Shown: positions 32,151 through 43,500 of the stretch, in pieces
Layout of the letters: each line of letters starts with the position of its first letter
Position numbering within the stretch: position 1 is the first letter of the stretch
Assembly: GCA_047967505.1 (NCBI GenBank)
Contig: CM106538.1
Reading direction: 5' to 3' (one strand)
DNA from: Dipteris shenzhenensis
Taxonomy: Eukaryota; Polypodiophyta; Polypodiopsida; Gleicheniales
Length of the DNA: 64,000 nt
The notes under the pieces: model-generated
Databases searched by the model: none
The model's input: only the letters and a program-made list of their open reading frames with translations
What the model was told of the DNA's origin: nothing
Position numbers and translations under genes: made by a program

Positions 32151-34159
32151 ATGGCCCTTCAACGGCTCAGCCCAGGCAACTCCTAGCTTCAACTATAAGT
32201 GTCTCATTAGCCCGGCAACTCCATTAACGGCAATGCCTTGATGGCAAACAACTTCTACCTACGGGAAAATGCCCATGCAAAGGGAATGACGAACTTTATC
32301 AAGGGGAAAACCCTAACCCTAAGGGGTTCACATGTATATCTTCATGTTCATTGAAAGTCCTCCAGCCTCGACCCTTGACTCAAGCTTCTACAATGGCGCC
32401 AATGAGAAGTGCCAATCCACGAGCCTCTAGCGACTCCTCAACAACCAACCAAGGTGCCAAATGACCGCCTCACGCAAACGATACGTGAAAACAAAATCCA
32501 AGCGATTGCGTTCGAAATCTAAAAGATTCTAGCAATTCTTATCTCCTCTAGTTTCTGACACATGGCACATGCACTATATCAACCTTGTTGCCATGTCATA
32601 GGCTCACCTTATCTCACTGTGCCACATGGCATGCTATTGCAACTACCACATCATCAGAGACCCGCAAGTGCCACATCAGCACCCCACATTACCACATCAG
32701 TAGACTATATGCCACATGATCCGTGACCAGATGAGTGCCACATCAGTAGCACCTGCTTGTTCCCACATCATCAATCCTACCATGTCATCATCCTACTGGC
32801 CCTATTGCCACTTCACTCGGGTTAATGTAACCATGGTTAGGTTTTAGTAGGGTTAAGCTTGCTGCCACATCTGCAGATCCAATCACCTGCCAACTCACCT
32901 TAGCTACCTAGTCAACAGCCCAATCATCCTGCCATGTCAATAGTGCTAGCCAAGCACACAAGCTCTCCATAGGCACACATTGAATTCAACATGTGACACC
33001 CTCTACCAATCACCCTCCAGGCCACATCATCATTTTTGGGCCGCCGTCTTGGGATCAAAATTTGGCCATCGTTCAGGGAGCCATAACTTTTGATCCAAAG
33101 GGAATTTTGTAATGCCCTAAAAAGAAAAATTGCTCACCAACTCGTGCTCTATGCATTAAGCACCTTAGATCTGCATTTTGGCATTTCCACAAGCCAGCAT
33201 CATTAAATCCTCATCATTGGAGCCACCTCCTAATCCACTGCGGCGCACCCAGCCCTTAAAATGAATCAAGATAGAGTTCATTTGCTGCATTTTGTGATTC
33301 GATGTGTAGTCTAGCTGTAGACTAGCACCGCCATAGAGGAGATCCAACTCCACTAAGCAAAGTTAGCCATTGCCACATTACCCCATTAGTTTCCACCCGC
33401 GTCAGTCCATGCGGTTCTATCATCGGTGTACACACTCATACATCTAACTAGCTCAGTCTTTTGGCATTTGACACTTCAGCACCTCAGTGTGACACTTGGT
33501 AGTGATCTCTACATCATTTGAAATAGATTACATCACCTCGCACATTGTTGTCAGTTCTTTTGGGTTGGTGACACCCTCGTATGTCACAACCAACCAGATT
33601 TGTTCTCCATCAACTAGCCTCACATCTAGATGCCTCTTCTTCAGAGTAGCTGCACAATCCACGGTGACTTATGACATGTTAAGTCTTGACATGTTTAGCA
33701 CACAGTTGTTCACGCAGTCATCTTTTGATCGACCAGTCTTTGATCCAGGTGGACTTGACTTTCTGCATATTTCCTTCCTCTTTCTTTTGGCCTATCTTTT
33801 GGGTTTTATTCCCAAAGGCAAAGGATGACCCACAACTTAAGAGGGGGAAATCCATGATATGTACAAGACCACATAAGTTGTACTCATTGTACATGCTTCC
33901 ACTACGTAATCACCGTGCTCACATACACACATACTACTCTAATTTCTTTTCATTTTTGGATGCTATCATATGCACCAAACAGGTCTTGTACATGCACCCT
34001 CTACTTACCCAATGCAATTGAAGAGGTGGTGTTAAAGATAGTGTAAATTGCACTTTCTACATAGGGCATAGGGGCAAACCCTAACCCTAAGTGGTTCACA
34101 CGTATATCTTCATGTTCATTGACAATACACTTAGTGTACATGTAGCTATATCGTGTGCA

Positions 34160-34160
<1 letters not shown>
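32150..34160. repeat. Repeat-rich non-coding stretch with 'CCACATCA' minisatellite and a 46-bp direct repeat pair
   Basis: Between about 32570 and 33025 words such as GCCACATCA, CCACATCAGTAG and CCATGTCATCA recur about every 15-40 bp, a degenerate minisatellite. Separately, AAACCCTAACCCTAAGGGGT and the following TTCACA..ATATCTTCATG occur at about 32307-32353 and again at 34076-34122 in the same orientation, which may be LTR or leader pieces of one element. Overlapping frames at 33496-34021 have no recognisable product. Confidence 0.65.

Positions 34161-34161
<1 letters not shown>

Positions 34162-34194
<33 letters not shown>
34162..34194. repeat. (CT)n microsatellite
   Basis: About 16 CT units, bounded by CACTC and CACTT. 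Confidence 0.95.
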
Positions 34195-34196
<2 letters not shown>

Positions 34197-34509
34197 TCTG
34201 CTATCATGATGCAGTTTTTGGTAGAGAACAATGTAGCGTCTAGAACAGATTGTCAAGACTAGGCAACACCCATCTCTAAAACAAGGAATGGTGGCATGTG
34301 GTGCGGATCGGTTGGCAATGTAGGAGCTCCATGAATCACGTGAAGGCATCTTCAAGAGCAGCTAGAACTAAGAACTGAAAGCTTAGGGAGCTACATGGCA
34401 ATGAGGATCACAAGTGAGCAGTAGCTCCTCCAATAGAGGTGAAAACCAACAATGGCAATGCTCAAAATGTGGATGCAAGTTGATCAGTTCAAAAATCCAA
34501 GCTTTGATA
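34195..34509. other. Spacer with a primer-site-like sequence
   Basis: No gene. GCTTTGATATCATGTC at about 34501-34516 is, on the minus strand, close to the TGGTATCA(A/G)AGC primer-binding site used by plant LTR elements, placed exactly where the transposase remnant ends. It may mark the insertion edge of the minus-strand Copia element lying to the left. Confidence 0.3.
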
Positions 34510-37432
34510 TCATGTCAACAAGTAAGGTGAGAATAAGGGAGAACTCCAAACATTTGCATCACGTTGTGCGAAGTCCAAACAAGTGCAACGTGGAAACTCC
34601 GCAATTGTCACAGCATAACTAACCTTCTTAGCTATTGAGCCTGGAGTCCGCACGTGAAACACATGTGACACATTTGGAACAATGATATCCTCTTTCAAAA
34701 CCTTGCCACTTTCTATCATTGCCTTCGCAATCCTTTCTTTGAATTCCTTAATTTAGATCTCCATCTCACAATCTTTCCATCACGATGACATGGACGTGCA
34801 TGGCTTACTGTGTTTCCTTGTTGCACTAGATCACCTTGCCCAACATCCTCAAGGACAAAGCTTGCTTTTATCAATTCAGCTCTCTCTTCAATACTTAGAG
34901 AGGTTCCCTCAGCAACCTTCCACACACCAGGTGAATCCCCTAGCACACCTTGAATAGATCGATCCACGTTCCAAGTATGGGTCACCGTTGTATTGCAAAA
35001 CCAGATAAATTGCTCTGTGATTCCATTTGGATGTTGTCTTCTACCTTTGAAGCATGGTGCAGGCACTCCATGATCACCCCTCTACCCTGTGCATTAATCA
35101 ACACCCCACACCTCCTTCACCTATCTTTCATGTACCCAAAGCATGTGACAACACTGTGTGGATCAGTTCTCCGTATTGCCCAATTGGCAACATGCACATC
35201 TGTCTCTTTACAAATTGGTTGACCTAAATGGCTTGCTATATTTGGCTTTCCTCTTTTACCAAGCACTCTATTTGTTGTAACTGTGATGTACTCAGGACAA
35301 TGACTGTCTAGTTCATGCTCCTCAGTAGGTAATCTTGAACCCCTCTTTCTTCTTGTTGTCAAGGGTTCAGTCATGGGTCTCTTCAACTCTGGAGAGTTCA
35401 ATCCATCCTCTTCTAGCACAACCTCTGTCAAATCCACAAGCTTATTTTGTTGTGCTCTACTTGAATTACCCTCAGAAACTCATCTTCGCAAAACCTCCAA
35501 ATCTGGTCTAGTCCCAGAGTGCTTTCCTAAAATGTATGCATGATAATGGGCACTTTGTAAAGCACTCATTGCAAGATCTGAAACTGAAGCTTCATATAGA
35601 GACACATATTTTTGCAACCCATGACCCGCTCTAATGCTAGAGTGCTTGTTCTCAAATAGATTTATTATAGGTACAGTCAATTCACCTTCCTTCACATGGG
35701 TAGGAGACCAAAATTTTCTAATCCTATTTTTCCATTCATTTGCTGCAGCATCTGTGTTTGCGTTTCTCCAACTTCGGCATAATGATTTGTGTTCCTCTTG
35801 AAACTGGGAGGTAATGCAGCATCTTGTGTGATCAACCATATTCATTTCCCAATGGAAAATACAAGTTCTCTCTTTTCCCTCCATTCTATTTTTCAGCCCT
35901 CCATTGTACACAGTCCTTACAGCCAACCAATTTGAACTAGCACTATCTACCATAAACCCTCGAAAGTCTAGTTTCTCAAATCCATTTTGCAACATTTGCT
36001 CATTTAACATGTGCCAAAATTGTACCTGTGCAACTGTGTTCTATACTTTAAACTCACATGTAGCAATGGTCAATAGCTCATGTATATAGGGGTCATATAT
36101 ATGAGCAGCCATAGTGGCCCACCCTTTAACACGTTGTATGTGATCAAAATGCACCCACATTTGACCAAGATTTCCCCCAGGCCTCATTTTATTAACAAGA
36201 TCTACTCCAAAGGTAGGGCCTATAGAGGACATTTTAAAAATATGAGGTTGACTCTTATCTTGTAGTTGGCTAGGAAACAATATACTTTGCAGGAAAGGAT
36301 AAGTACATCTCTTCTTCAAGGCAAGGATTGCATCCAAGCCTCCATCATCAATGGAAGAATTCTTTCTTGCACACTCAATAAATCTTTGAAGGCACCTCCG
36401 ATGGCACAAAGGGGTTATTGTTTCTAGCATTTCATTAAGCCTTGTCTCAGTTAATTCTTCATGCTTAGTGCCTTCATCAACAAGCAACATATCCATCAAT
36501 ATGTCTCTTGTAACTGTCATCTCAATGTTCTTATAGGATGCATTTGGAGACACCTTAGCACGCATCAAAACCATGTCCTCTACCTGTTGTCTTTTTTGCC
36601 TTGAGATCCCTTGTTCCACAGGGTGGTTGTGCATACCCATATGAATTGCGCATCTGGTAACTCTTTCACGGTCATGCGGGAGACAATAGTACATGATTGC
36701 AACATATGGTTCTACGCACTCTGGTGACTCACCACAATGCTTTCAAACTAATGTTCCTATCTCCTTGTTGAGTGGCCCTAGAGAGGGTGTCTTCTTTAGC
36801 TTGCCTTTCCACTGTGTTTCATTTACTAAACCAGTGCGCTCATTGTAAGCACAATCCACATTATAACACCTCAAATAACCTCCACATCTACAAAATCTTA
36901 CAACACCTCTAAAAAACTCTTGTGTGCTTGTCGTATACTCTGTCCAAATATGCCCATCACACCTCTGATCCATTCCTTTCATAGGAGAGCCTGAACTTAT
37001 GGGTGGTAGCTCAAACAAAACATATCCATCATATCTCACTGGAAGTTCTTGCACGACATGCATCGATTACGCACTTGAAAAGGGGACATGCAAAGAGCTA
37101 GACAATGGAAGCCTTTGCAAAATTGTAAGTACACTCACCTCTTCAATAGAAGTTGATGATGCACTTGACACTATTTTTCTTACGACCACCATGAAATGTT
37201 GATGGGTTCAGCCATCCAATCTGAACCCTTTCTCTCCCCCTTCCAAATCCACCAAAGGTTGACAAATAGTAACATCTTCAATTTCCATCTGTTGATGTAC
37301 TTGAATCTCTTAATCTCCAATGGCAAAATGGTCCTTAATGTCTATTAATGCAACCTCACAAGACTCAGTATCATATCTAATAGCAAGTGTTTGAGATTGC
37401 AGATATTTCAGTAGAATAGTTTGAGATGCCAT
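34510..37432 (-). pseudogene. MULE-type transposase, copy 1 (mostly complete, degraded)
   Basis: A first exon may start at the ATG at 37432 (MASQTILLKYLQSQT) and end at a good donor GAG|GTGAGTG at 37139. Next, an N-terminal domain has VQELPVRYDGYVLFELP, GHIW and CGGYLRCYNVDC (36743-37063). A zinc-finger-like CLPHDRERVTRCAIH-x-GMHNHP follows (about 36690-36620; C...C...HxH, as in FLYWCH/WRKY-GCM1 and FAR1-type domains). The catalytic core has FRGFMVDSASSNWLAVR (about 35955-35905; likely first or second DDE Asp) and RTCIFHWEMNM (about 35865-35835; the C-x-FHW signature of MULE transposases). A C-terminal part (35437-34716) has VHVANWAIRRTD and FIWFCNTTVTHTWN, and the end is a SWIM-like CTCLDFA (about 34590-34570) truncated before its last Cys/His. 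At least four stops or shifts are present (for example at 37012-37002, 36742 and 35479-35470), so it is probably inactive. It would cut and integrate element ends in the nucleus. Confidence 0.68.
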
Positions 37433-38560
37433 TCTATTGTCTTAGATAGGAGAACATAAGTGCAAAGCCAGTAGAAGGTGACTAGAAGGGGAGGCCTTGG
37501 AGAAGGTGTTAAGAAATGGAGAACTTTGAGAATTGCAAAGCTACTAGTAGAAGGTGACGAGAAGTGGAGAAAGGTGACGAGAATTGCAAAGGTGGATACG
37601 AATTTATTCTGTGAACTTGTACATGACGCGCTATATTTATTAGTAGGAGAACAGTCCAAAAAAATGGACCAGTAGATGGTGCACATTGCCAGATACGTAT
37701 TAATTGTGTGAATCTCTGCCCATCACTTTGGACGTAGCCCACCACTCCTACAACTCATGCAATGAGCTACCAACTGATGATGTCGATATTGAAGCTCGAG
37801 AGTGTGAACAACTAACTTCATGTTAACTTCTATTATCATGCCAACTTCTAACTTCATTTTTATGATCTTGTAACTATCCATCAACAAAACTATGATCTTC
37901 TAACTTCACGCTAACTTCTAACCTCCTTCTAACTATCATGATAATGATCTAGCTTTCCATCAAGCTAACTTCTAACTTCATGCTAATAATTATGCCTAAC
38001 CGAGTGTTTTGCCTGACTGGAAGAACTAACCGAGTGCTACCGATAATCTAAAGCGGCTGCCATCTTCATGTAAAACTGACACTCCATCTGTCACTTTTCA
38101 TGAAAATCTGATGCTCCTAACTCAATGAAAACTGACGTATTCATGCTGAAAACTGTTAGTTCCATCTTTGCTCTCAAGCATCTTCGCTCTTCTCCCCTTC
38201 CCCCTCCTTTTTCCTCTTGCCATCGATCAAGCCAAGGAGTTAAATCTATGGTGCAGGTCCGCCTATTTACAAGCCAAGGAGTTTCGATGAAGTTAAATCT
38301 GTGGTGTAGGTCCGTGATAAACGATCATCTCTCTCAGCTCAATCTTTAGCTTAGTGATCATCTGCAAATCCTTGGCAAGATTACTTCCTCTCAAGTCTAC
38401 ACTTCCTCCGTCTTCTCCTTATGCTTGTTCATCGAGTGCTTTTAACTATTGTGGCGAAGCTTCTCTTCTCATTTGCTTGTTTATGTTACTTTCTCTCAGT
38501 CTTTGCTTTCATGCTCACTATCCATTTCTTCTATCGTAGCCGTGGCATCACCTCGTTGAT
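37433..38560. other. Left half of the interval between transposase copy 1 and companion copy 1
   Basis: Contains short direct repeats: an AGAAGGTGACGAGAA unit two to three times (37468-37580), 'CTAACTTCATGCTAACTTCTAAC'-like words about eight times (37806-37995), and an AAGCCAAGGAGTT unit with following AAATCT..GGTCCG twice (38228 and 38270). No gene supported; the serine- and proline-rich open frames further on are composition artefacts. Confidence 0.55.
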
Positions 38561-39187
38561 ACTTTTTGTACTGGAACGATCTCAAAAGAAGAGAACAGTT
38601 GGAAAGAATAGTTGGAAAACACAGAAGGCTCATGTGCTTTTGCTACCCACGCCGCTTTTCTCTGCTCTACCACATTTGCATGCATGCACTTTTCTTCCTT
38701 CTTTCTTCGCTCTCGACTTGAGGCTCGGCTTTGTAATCAAACATCCAATCCACCTGCATTTTCTTCACCTCATCCTTCCTCGGTGAGCACCTCCCGACTC
38801 TCTTTTCCCTCCTCTCTTCTCACTTCACTCCACACGCTCGAGCGCACACACAGCTTCCCATGTGCACCCTTAGCATTGCCTTCCTCACCTCGTTGGCCCT
38901 TGCATCTATCTCCTTGTAGCTTCTCACTCTCAACATCGCATTCCCTTCTTTGGCGGTGCCTTCCAGCTTCACCGCCTGTCTGCTTACGATTACCATCCTC
39001 CAGCTCTATCTAGCACTGACTCCCTCCTATAGTCTGCCGTCGTGGTGTCTATCATAGCCGGCCCCCTCGACATGGCGAAAGTAGAGTCTGAGACAACTTG
39101 CAGTTCTCTACTCCAGGAGTCGCAGGTGTGAGTTTTCTGTCCTTTCCAACTGTTCTCTTCTTCTGAGATTGTTCCAGTACAAAAAGT
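38561..39187. repeat. 46-bp inverted repeats flanking 535 bp
   Basis: ACTTTTTGTACTGGAAC..TCTCA.AAGAAGAG with ACAGTTGGAAAG at 38561-38606 returns in reverse complement at 39142-39187 with about two mismatches. Together they could be terminal inverted repeats of a small MITE-like element or the arms of a long hairpin. Flanking bases give no clear target-site duplication. The words CACCTCGTTG occur just outside the left arm and again at about 39222. Confidence 0.75.
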
Positions 39188-39312
39188 CACGGTCGAGCTG
39201 GGCATGTTCTCTTTGCTATCACCTCGTTGGCTAGTCAATGAATATGTTCTGTTTGTGGGTTTTAAACGAATGTGGTCTCAAAGTTTTCGGGCAGATGTTG
39301 CTGTCCTTTCAT

Positions 39313-40395
39313 GGCTTGAGCACCGCGTATTAATACGCGGTGCCAAAGTGTATTATATAAGCTCTTCTCTACAAAGTGCCAAAGTGCCTTCTCTACAAGC
39401 TCGTCACTGGGTAATGCAAAGAGCGGAAGATTTTCTTTGGGAAGATTTTCAATGTTGCTGGAATTTGCAGCGGGTGTGTCATGAACCTGTTCTCTATCCT
39501 CTAGGCCCGGAATGAGATCAATGTGTTCTCTATCCTCTAGGCCCGGAATGAGATCATTGATCAGAAGTAATCCTTGCTCATGTTGAAACATTTCTTAACT
39601 GGAAAGACACTGTTCAAAAGTCCAAGTGGACAAATGGTCGCCTTTGCCCCCAAGCTATGGGTTACTCAACGAGAGTGGACATACAATGCCTGCAACTAAA
39701 AGCAGGTGCATAGATTTTTGCTAATCGTGCTTCTCTCTCCATCACACCTACACACTCTCCATGGAACCGACATATATCTTTGCCTTTTCATGGCTTGAGC
39801 ATCGCGTATTAATACGAGGTGCCAAACTCTCGTATCAAAGCAAGCTGAAATGACTTCCTTGCATGTGAGGAAGTAGTTTATGCTTGAATTATCACTTCTT
39901 CTTAGTTTGAATTATCGCTTCCTCTTTAATTAATTCACTCTTTGAATTGCCACTTCCTCACAAATCACAAAGCTTTTTGATCAAATCTTTGTCTCCAACT
40001 CAACTAGAGCCGTGGAGATAAAATCAAGTACCATGATAACAAGTTTGGAATGAAAACCTTTCAGGCAAGCTCTAAACGCATTTTTTTCATTGGTAGAGCA
40101 CGCATATTGATACGTGGTTGAAAACCTTTTAATCTTGGATTTTTCCAAATGTTCTACCATTTTCTCATGCTACAAAGATTTTATAGTTTGCCTTTTATCA
40201 ATTCTCCATTGAGGTGATTTGTTGGCAAGAATGATGTGTTTTAGGCAATGATTTATTGGCCAGAACATAGCGTATTAATGCACGGTTCCAAACATTATGA
40301 AAATTCCAGATTTGTACTTGAGGAAGGCAAGATTTTAGATGTCATTAAACAAGGCAATTTGCAAGTTTTAGCTCAGTGTATTAATATGCTATGCA
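39313..40395. repeat. Array of five palindromes 'GCACCGCGTATT/AATACGCGGTGC'
   Basis: A perfect 24-bp palindrome with half-site GCACCGCGTATT lies at about 39321-39344, preceded by CATGGCTTGA and followed by CAAA. Degenerate copies in the same direction and with the same flanks (GGCTTGAGCAT..., GTAGAGCAC..., GCCAGAACA..., AGCTCAGTG...) are at about 39796, 40095, 40263 and 40374, all keeping TATTAATA or TATTGATA at the centre. They all lie upstream of the companion gene starting at 40627. Repeated dyads of this kind are typical of binding sites for a dimeric protein; this is inference. Confidence 0.75.
39489..39555. repeat. Perfect tandem duplication of about 33 bp
   Basis: TGTTCTCTATCCTCTAGGCC with the following CGGAATGAGATCA appears at 39489 and 39523 without change; recent slippage. 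Confidence 0.92.
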
Positions 40396-40510
40396 AAAGG
40401 TTGTTCCTCATGCAAATTTAGGAGGGCATATTAGTGTTGTGCTCGTGCTTACTCTTGGAGCCATTTGTTGGGGCTTGGGCAAAAAGGTTAAATTTGGCTT
40501 GCCTTGATAT

Positions 40511-40576
40511 AGCAAATGCTTGAAAAATAACAGATTGATTGTTAGCAAATGCTTGAAAAATAACAGATTGATTGTT
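40511..40576. repeat. Perfect 33-bp tandem duplication just before the companion gene
   Basis: AGCAAATGCTTGAAAAATAA and the following CAGATTGATTGTT occur twice back to back, ending 8 bases before an ATG at 40585. The duplication is exact and so recent; it lies where the leader of the companion transcript is expected. Confidence 0.93.
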
Positions 40577-40584
40577 TTTTCATC

Positions 40585-43500
40585 ATGGATTGCTTTTTGT
40601 TATTGGCGGATTTCAGTCTTGGAATCATGGTCAAGAAGAGGGTTTTGAAACTTTGTGAAAACAAAAAGCCTCCTCTTGCCACTATTGCAAGGGCACAAAG
40701 AAGGAAAAGAGAGTGGCCCCCAAGTGAGGGATCTGTCCATGACAATGTAGGGAATGAAAGAGAGGTTCTTGAAGTGGATAGTGTTGCAATTCAAGGTATG
40801 GATGAAGAAATTGAGCAGTCACTTCCAAAAGAGGATGAAGAGATAGATGTCGATCTTGCAGAAATGGAGGTGGAGATGGCAAGAGGAGCTGATGTCATTG
40901 GCAGATGTAGACTCCTTGGCTTTGATGAGTGTCCACGAATACCATTGTGTAGGATGATTCCATATGCTCGTGTACATGGTCTGAGGTCTGATGTGGCAAC
41001 ACTTAAAAGTGCTTTTCAGTATGAAGGTTACTTACCTGAAAAAGGGGCTTTCATTGTTTCTCTTTGCACTTCAAATGGGGAGGAAACAAAAGTCACAAAT
41101 GAAGTCTGAGAAACATGGACACCATTGTGGAGGGAAGTTGAAGGTGAATTTGAAAAGGAGCTTACAAGTAAGAAAGAGTGGCAGTTTATGTGTAAGAAGA
41201 TGTTTTATGTATGGGAGGGCAATCATCGTACCATTGCATGGATGCAATTGATTTCTGAGGCCTACATGGAGACTAAGTCAAGACACATTAGGGTGATGTG
41301 CATAGTGATAGACCCTCACCATACTTTAGAGATTGCATTGCTTGCTGGATTGCAAAGAATGAATTTGTAAGTACATTAAAATATTTTATTTGATGCCATG
41401 CACAATTTGATATGGAAACTACTAACTAGAATGCTATTTGAACCTTGTCTATTTGTGCAGATTGAATGAGCATGCTATCATTAAACCTAGTGTACGAGAC
41501 ACTCTTGTTAACACAAACAATATATGTGAGTGTGATGCCACCTTGTTTCTTAGTACTTTGACTAGTGAACAATGTGTAGTCATTGAAAAAGCAAGGACAA
41601 GGGATTCAAAAGGGAAAAAGCAATGGTACCCTTTGACAAGAGGATATCTTGCACGTTTGGTGTTTTAGGTGTGCTCATTTTTATTGTATTCACATTTCTC
41701 ATTGTATTCATTCTTTTCATATAGCAAGATTAGCATTTTTAATTGTATCCATTCACTATTTCTCAAGGGTCTTGATTTTGTAGGTTGAATACACTAGAGA
41801 CCTTACGCAAGCAATAGAACATGTGGGAAAGACAGTTTCTGAAGAGAGGAGGGCAGAGGCTGAGCGTGAAGAGCATACAAGAATTCACAAAAAGTACTCG
41901 GATAAAATGGTAATGGTATGTGACCATCTTTTTCTTGAATGCTATTCATGGCTTTTAATGTGAAATATCTTATCTTTTTGCTTATGCTGAATCATCCTAG
42001 GTGCTCAACATCCTTGATCCTAAACTTGGTGATGTGTGGAAGAAAAAGGTTTTTTCATTGCGCTTTGAAAGTCATGATTCTATTGTTACCTTATCCAAGC
42101 TAAAGTATCTTGCTAATGCGGAGTTGAGAAATGAGAAGAGACTCATGTTGCTATCACTTCTTGATGCCAACAAGAGGATGACAGAGATGTATTTTATGCC
42201 TGCAGGAGATAATGAGTATAGAGGGTAAGTGCTTCATGCCTATCCTATATTTTCCCAGGATGGTATGTGCTTAGTTGGATTTCTTTCTTTGATGTGCTAG
42301 CTTGATTTCTTTCCAAGTAGGTGGTTAACAACGGATACATTCCTTGACAAAGTGGAGATCCAATCATCAATGGCTTTGGAGGATTTATGTGCACTTTGTG
42401 CAATGACCCAACCACTTGATTTGCCGAAAGATTATACACTACAACAATATATAGAGGACATTAAGTTGGAGGGACGAAAGCATATGTTTGCTTCCTTGAG
42501 ATCCAGGGATGGCAAGGCTGAGCTCAAGAGTGGGAGAAGAGGAGATGGAGGAGCACAGAGGAAGGCAAAGCTTGATCAAGCAGCGCAGCGTGTGGTTTTT
42601 AGGTATAGTTTTGAGTTATTTTGTTATGTTGCATTATCTTTGTGAGCACTTTGACACAACATTAAATTGTATGTCATACAATCTTTATGGTATCTCTCCC
42701 ACTTGGTGCAAGAAGGAAAATTGAAAGATCTCCCTAGGCAGTGCAAAGGGTGATTTAGGGTTACCTTGTAGTATCTTTCTAAGAGCTCTGACACAACATT
42801 AAACTGTATGTCTTTAAGGTATCTCTCCCACTTGGAGCAAGAAGGAAAATTGAATGATTTGCCTAGACAGTGCAAAGGGTGGTTGGAGATTGGGAGCCCA
42901 GCAAGTTGCATGTACCCAGGAACCATGCATGCATTGTCTCAATGGGAACTTGCACACTGCCCTTGGTCGATTGACTTCATCGATGGTCAAGTTTTTACAA
43001 GAGAGAGAGATCTCTTCACACAATATTCTACAAGCAAGAAAAGTGAAGATAAGGCCACAAGCAAGATAGACAAGGGGAGTCAAAAGGCTACAACTTCTGT
43101 GCCACCACCGAAGGATGTTCCACCCTAGGATGAAGAAGGTGTTTATTAAATCATTTTGATAAATTTGTTCAGTTGTTATGGAAAGTATTTTTGGTTGCAA
43201 ATTGACCGACTCGATTTACTTGCATAGTTGTTGTAGAGATTCCAGCTCGTGTTGATAAAGACCGTCACGAAAGCATTGGCCAAGACCAAGGTATAATCAT
43301 TTCTCCTTTCATGAAACAATTGCTCTATATACAATAACTCATTGTTATATCATTTTCATTACTGCAAGAAAAGGTTATATTGTTATATTTGTGATATTGT
43401 ATATTACAGGAAGTAGGATGGTTGTGAAAGAGATGATCACTTATGTCTGTCATCGTCCATCACCTATGGATCCCACTGTGTGTCGAGGAGACACATTGCT

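Noticed and set aside
34510-36700. hAT or KDZ-type transposase instead of MULE
   Set aside because: The C-x-FHW motif after the VDSAS stretch, the HNH-type N-terminal finger and SWIM-like C-x-C fit MULE best; no hAT dimerisation or KDZ signature was seen. Not excluded without a profile search.
38612-39013. Ser/Pro-rich open frame of 133 codons
   Set aside because: Pyrimidine-rich composition on the plus strand gives open frames in more than one phase; no domain, promoter or splice context.
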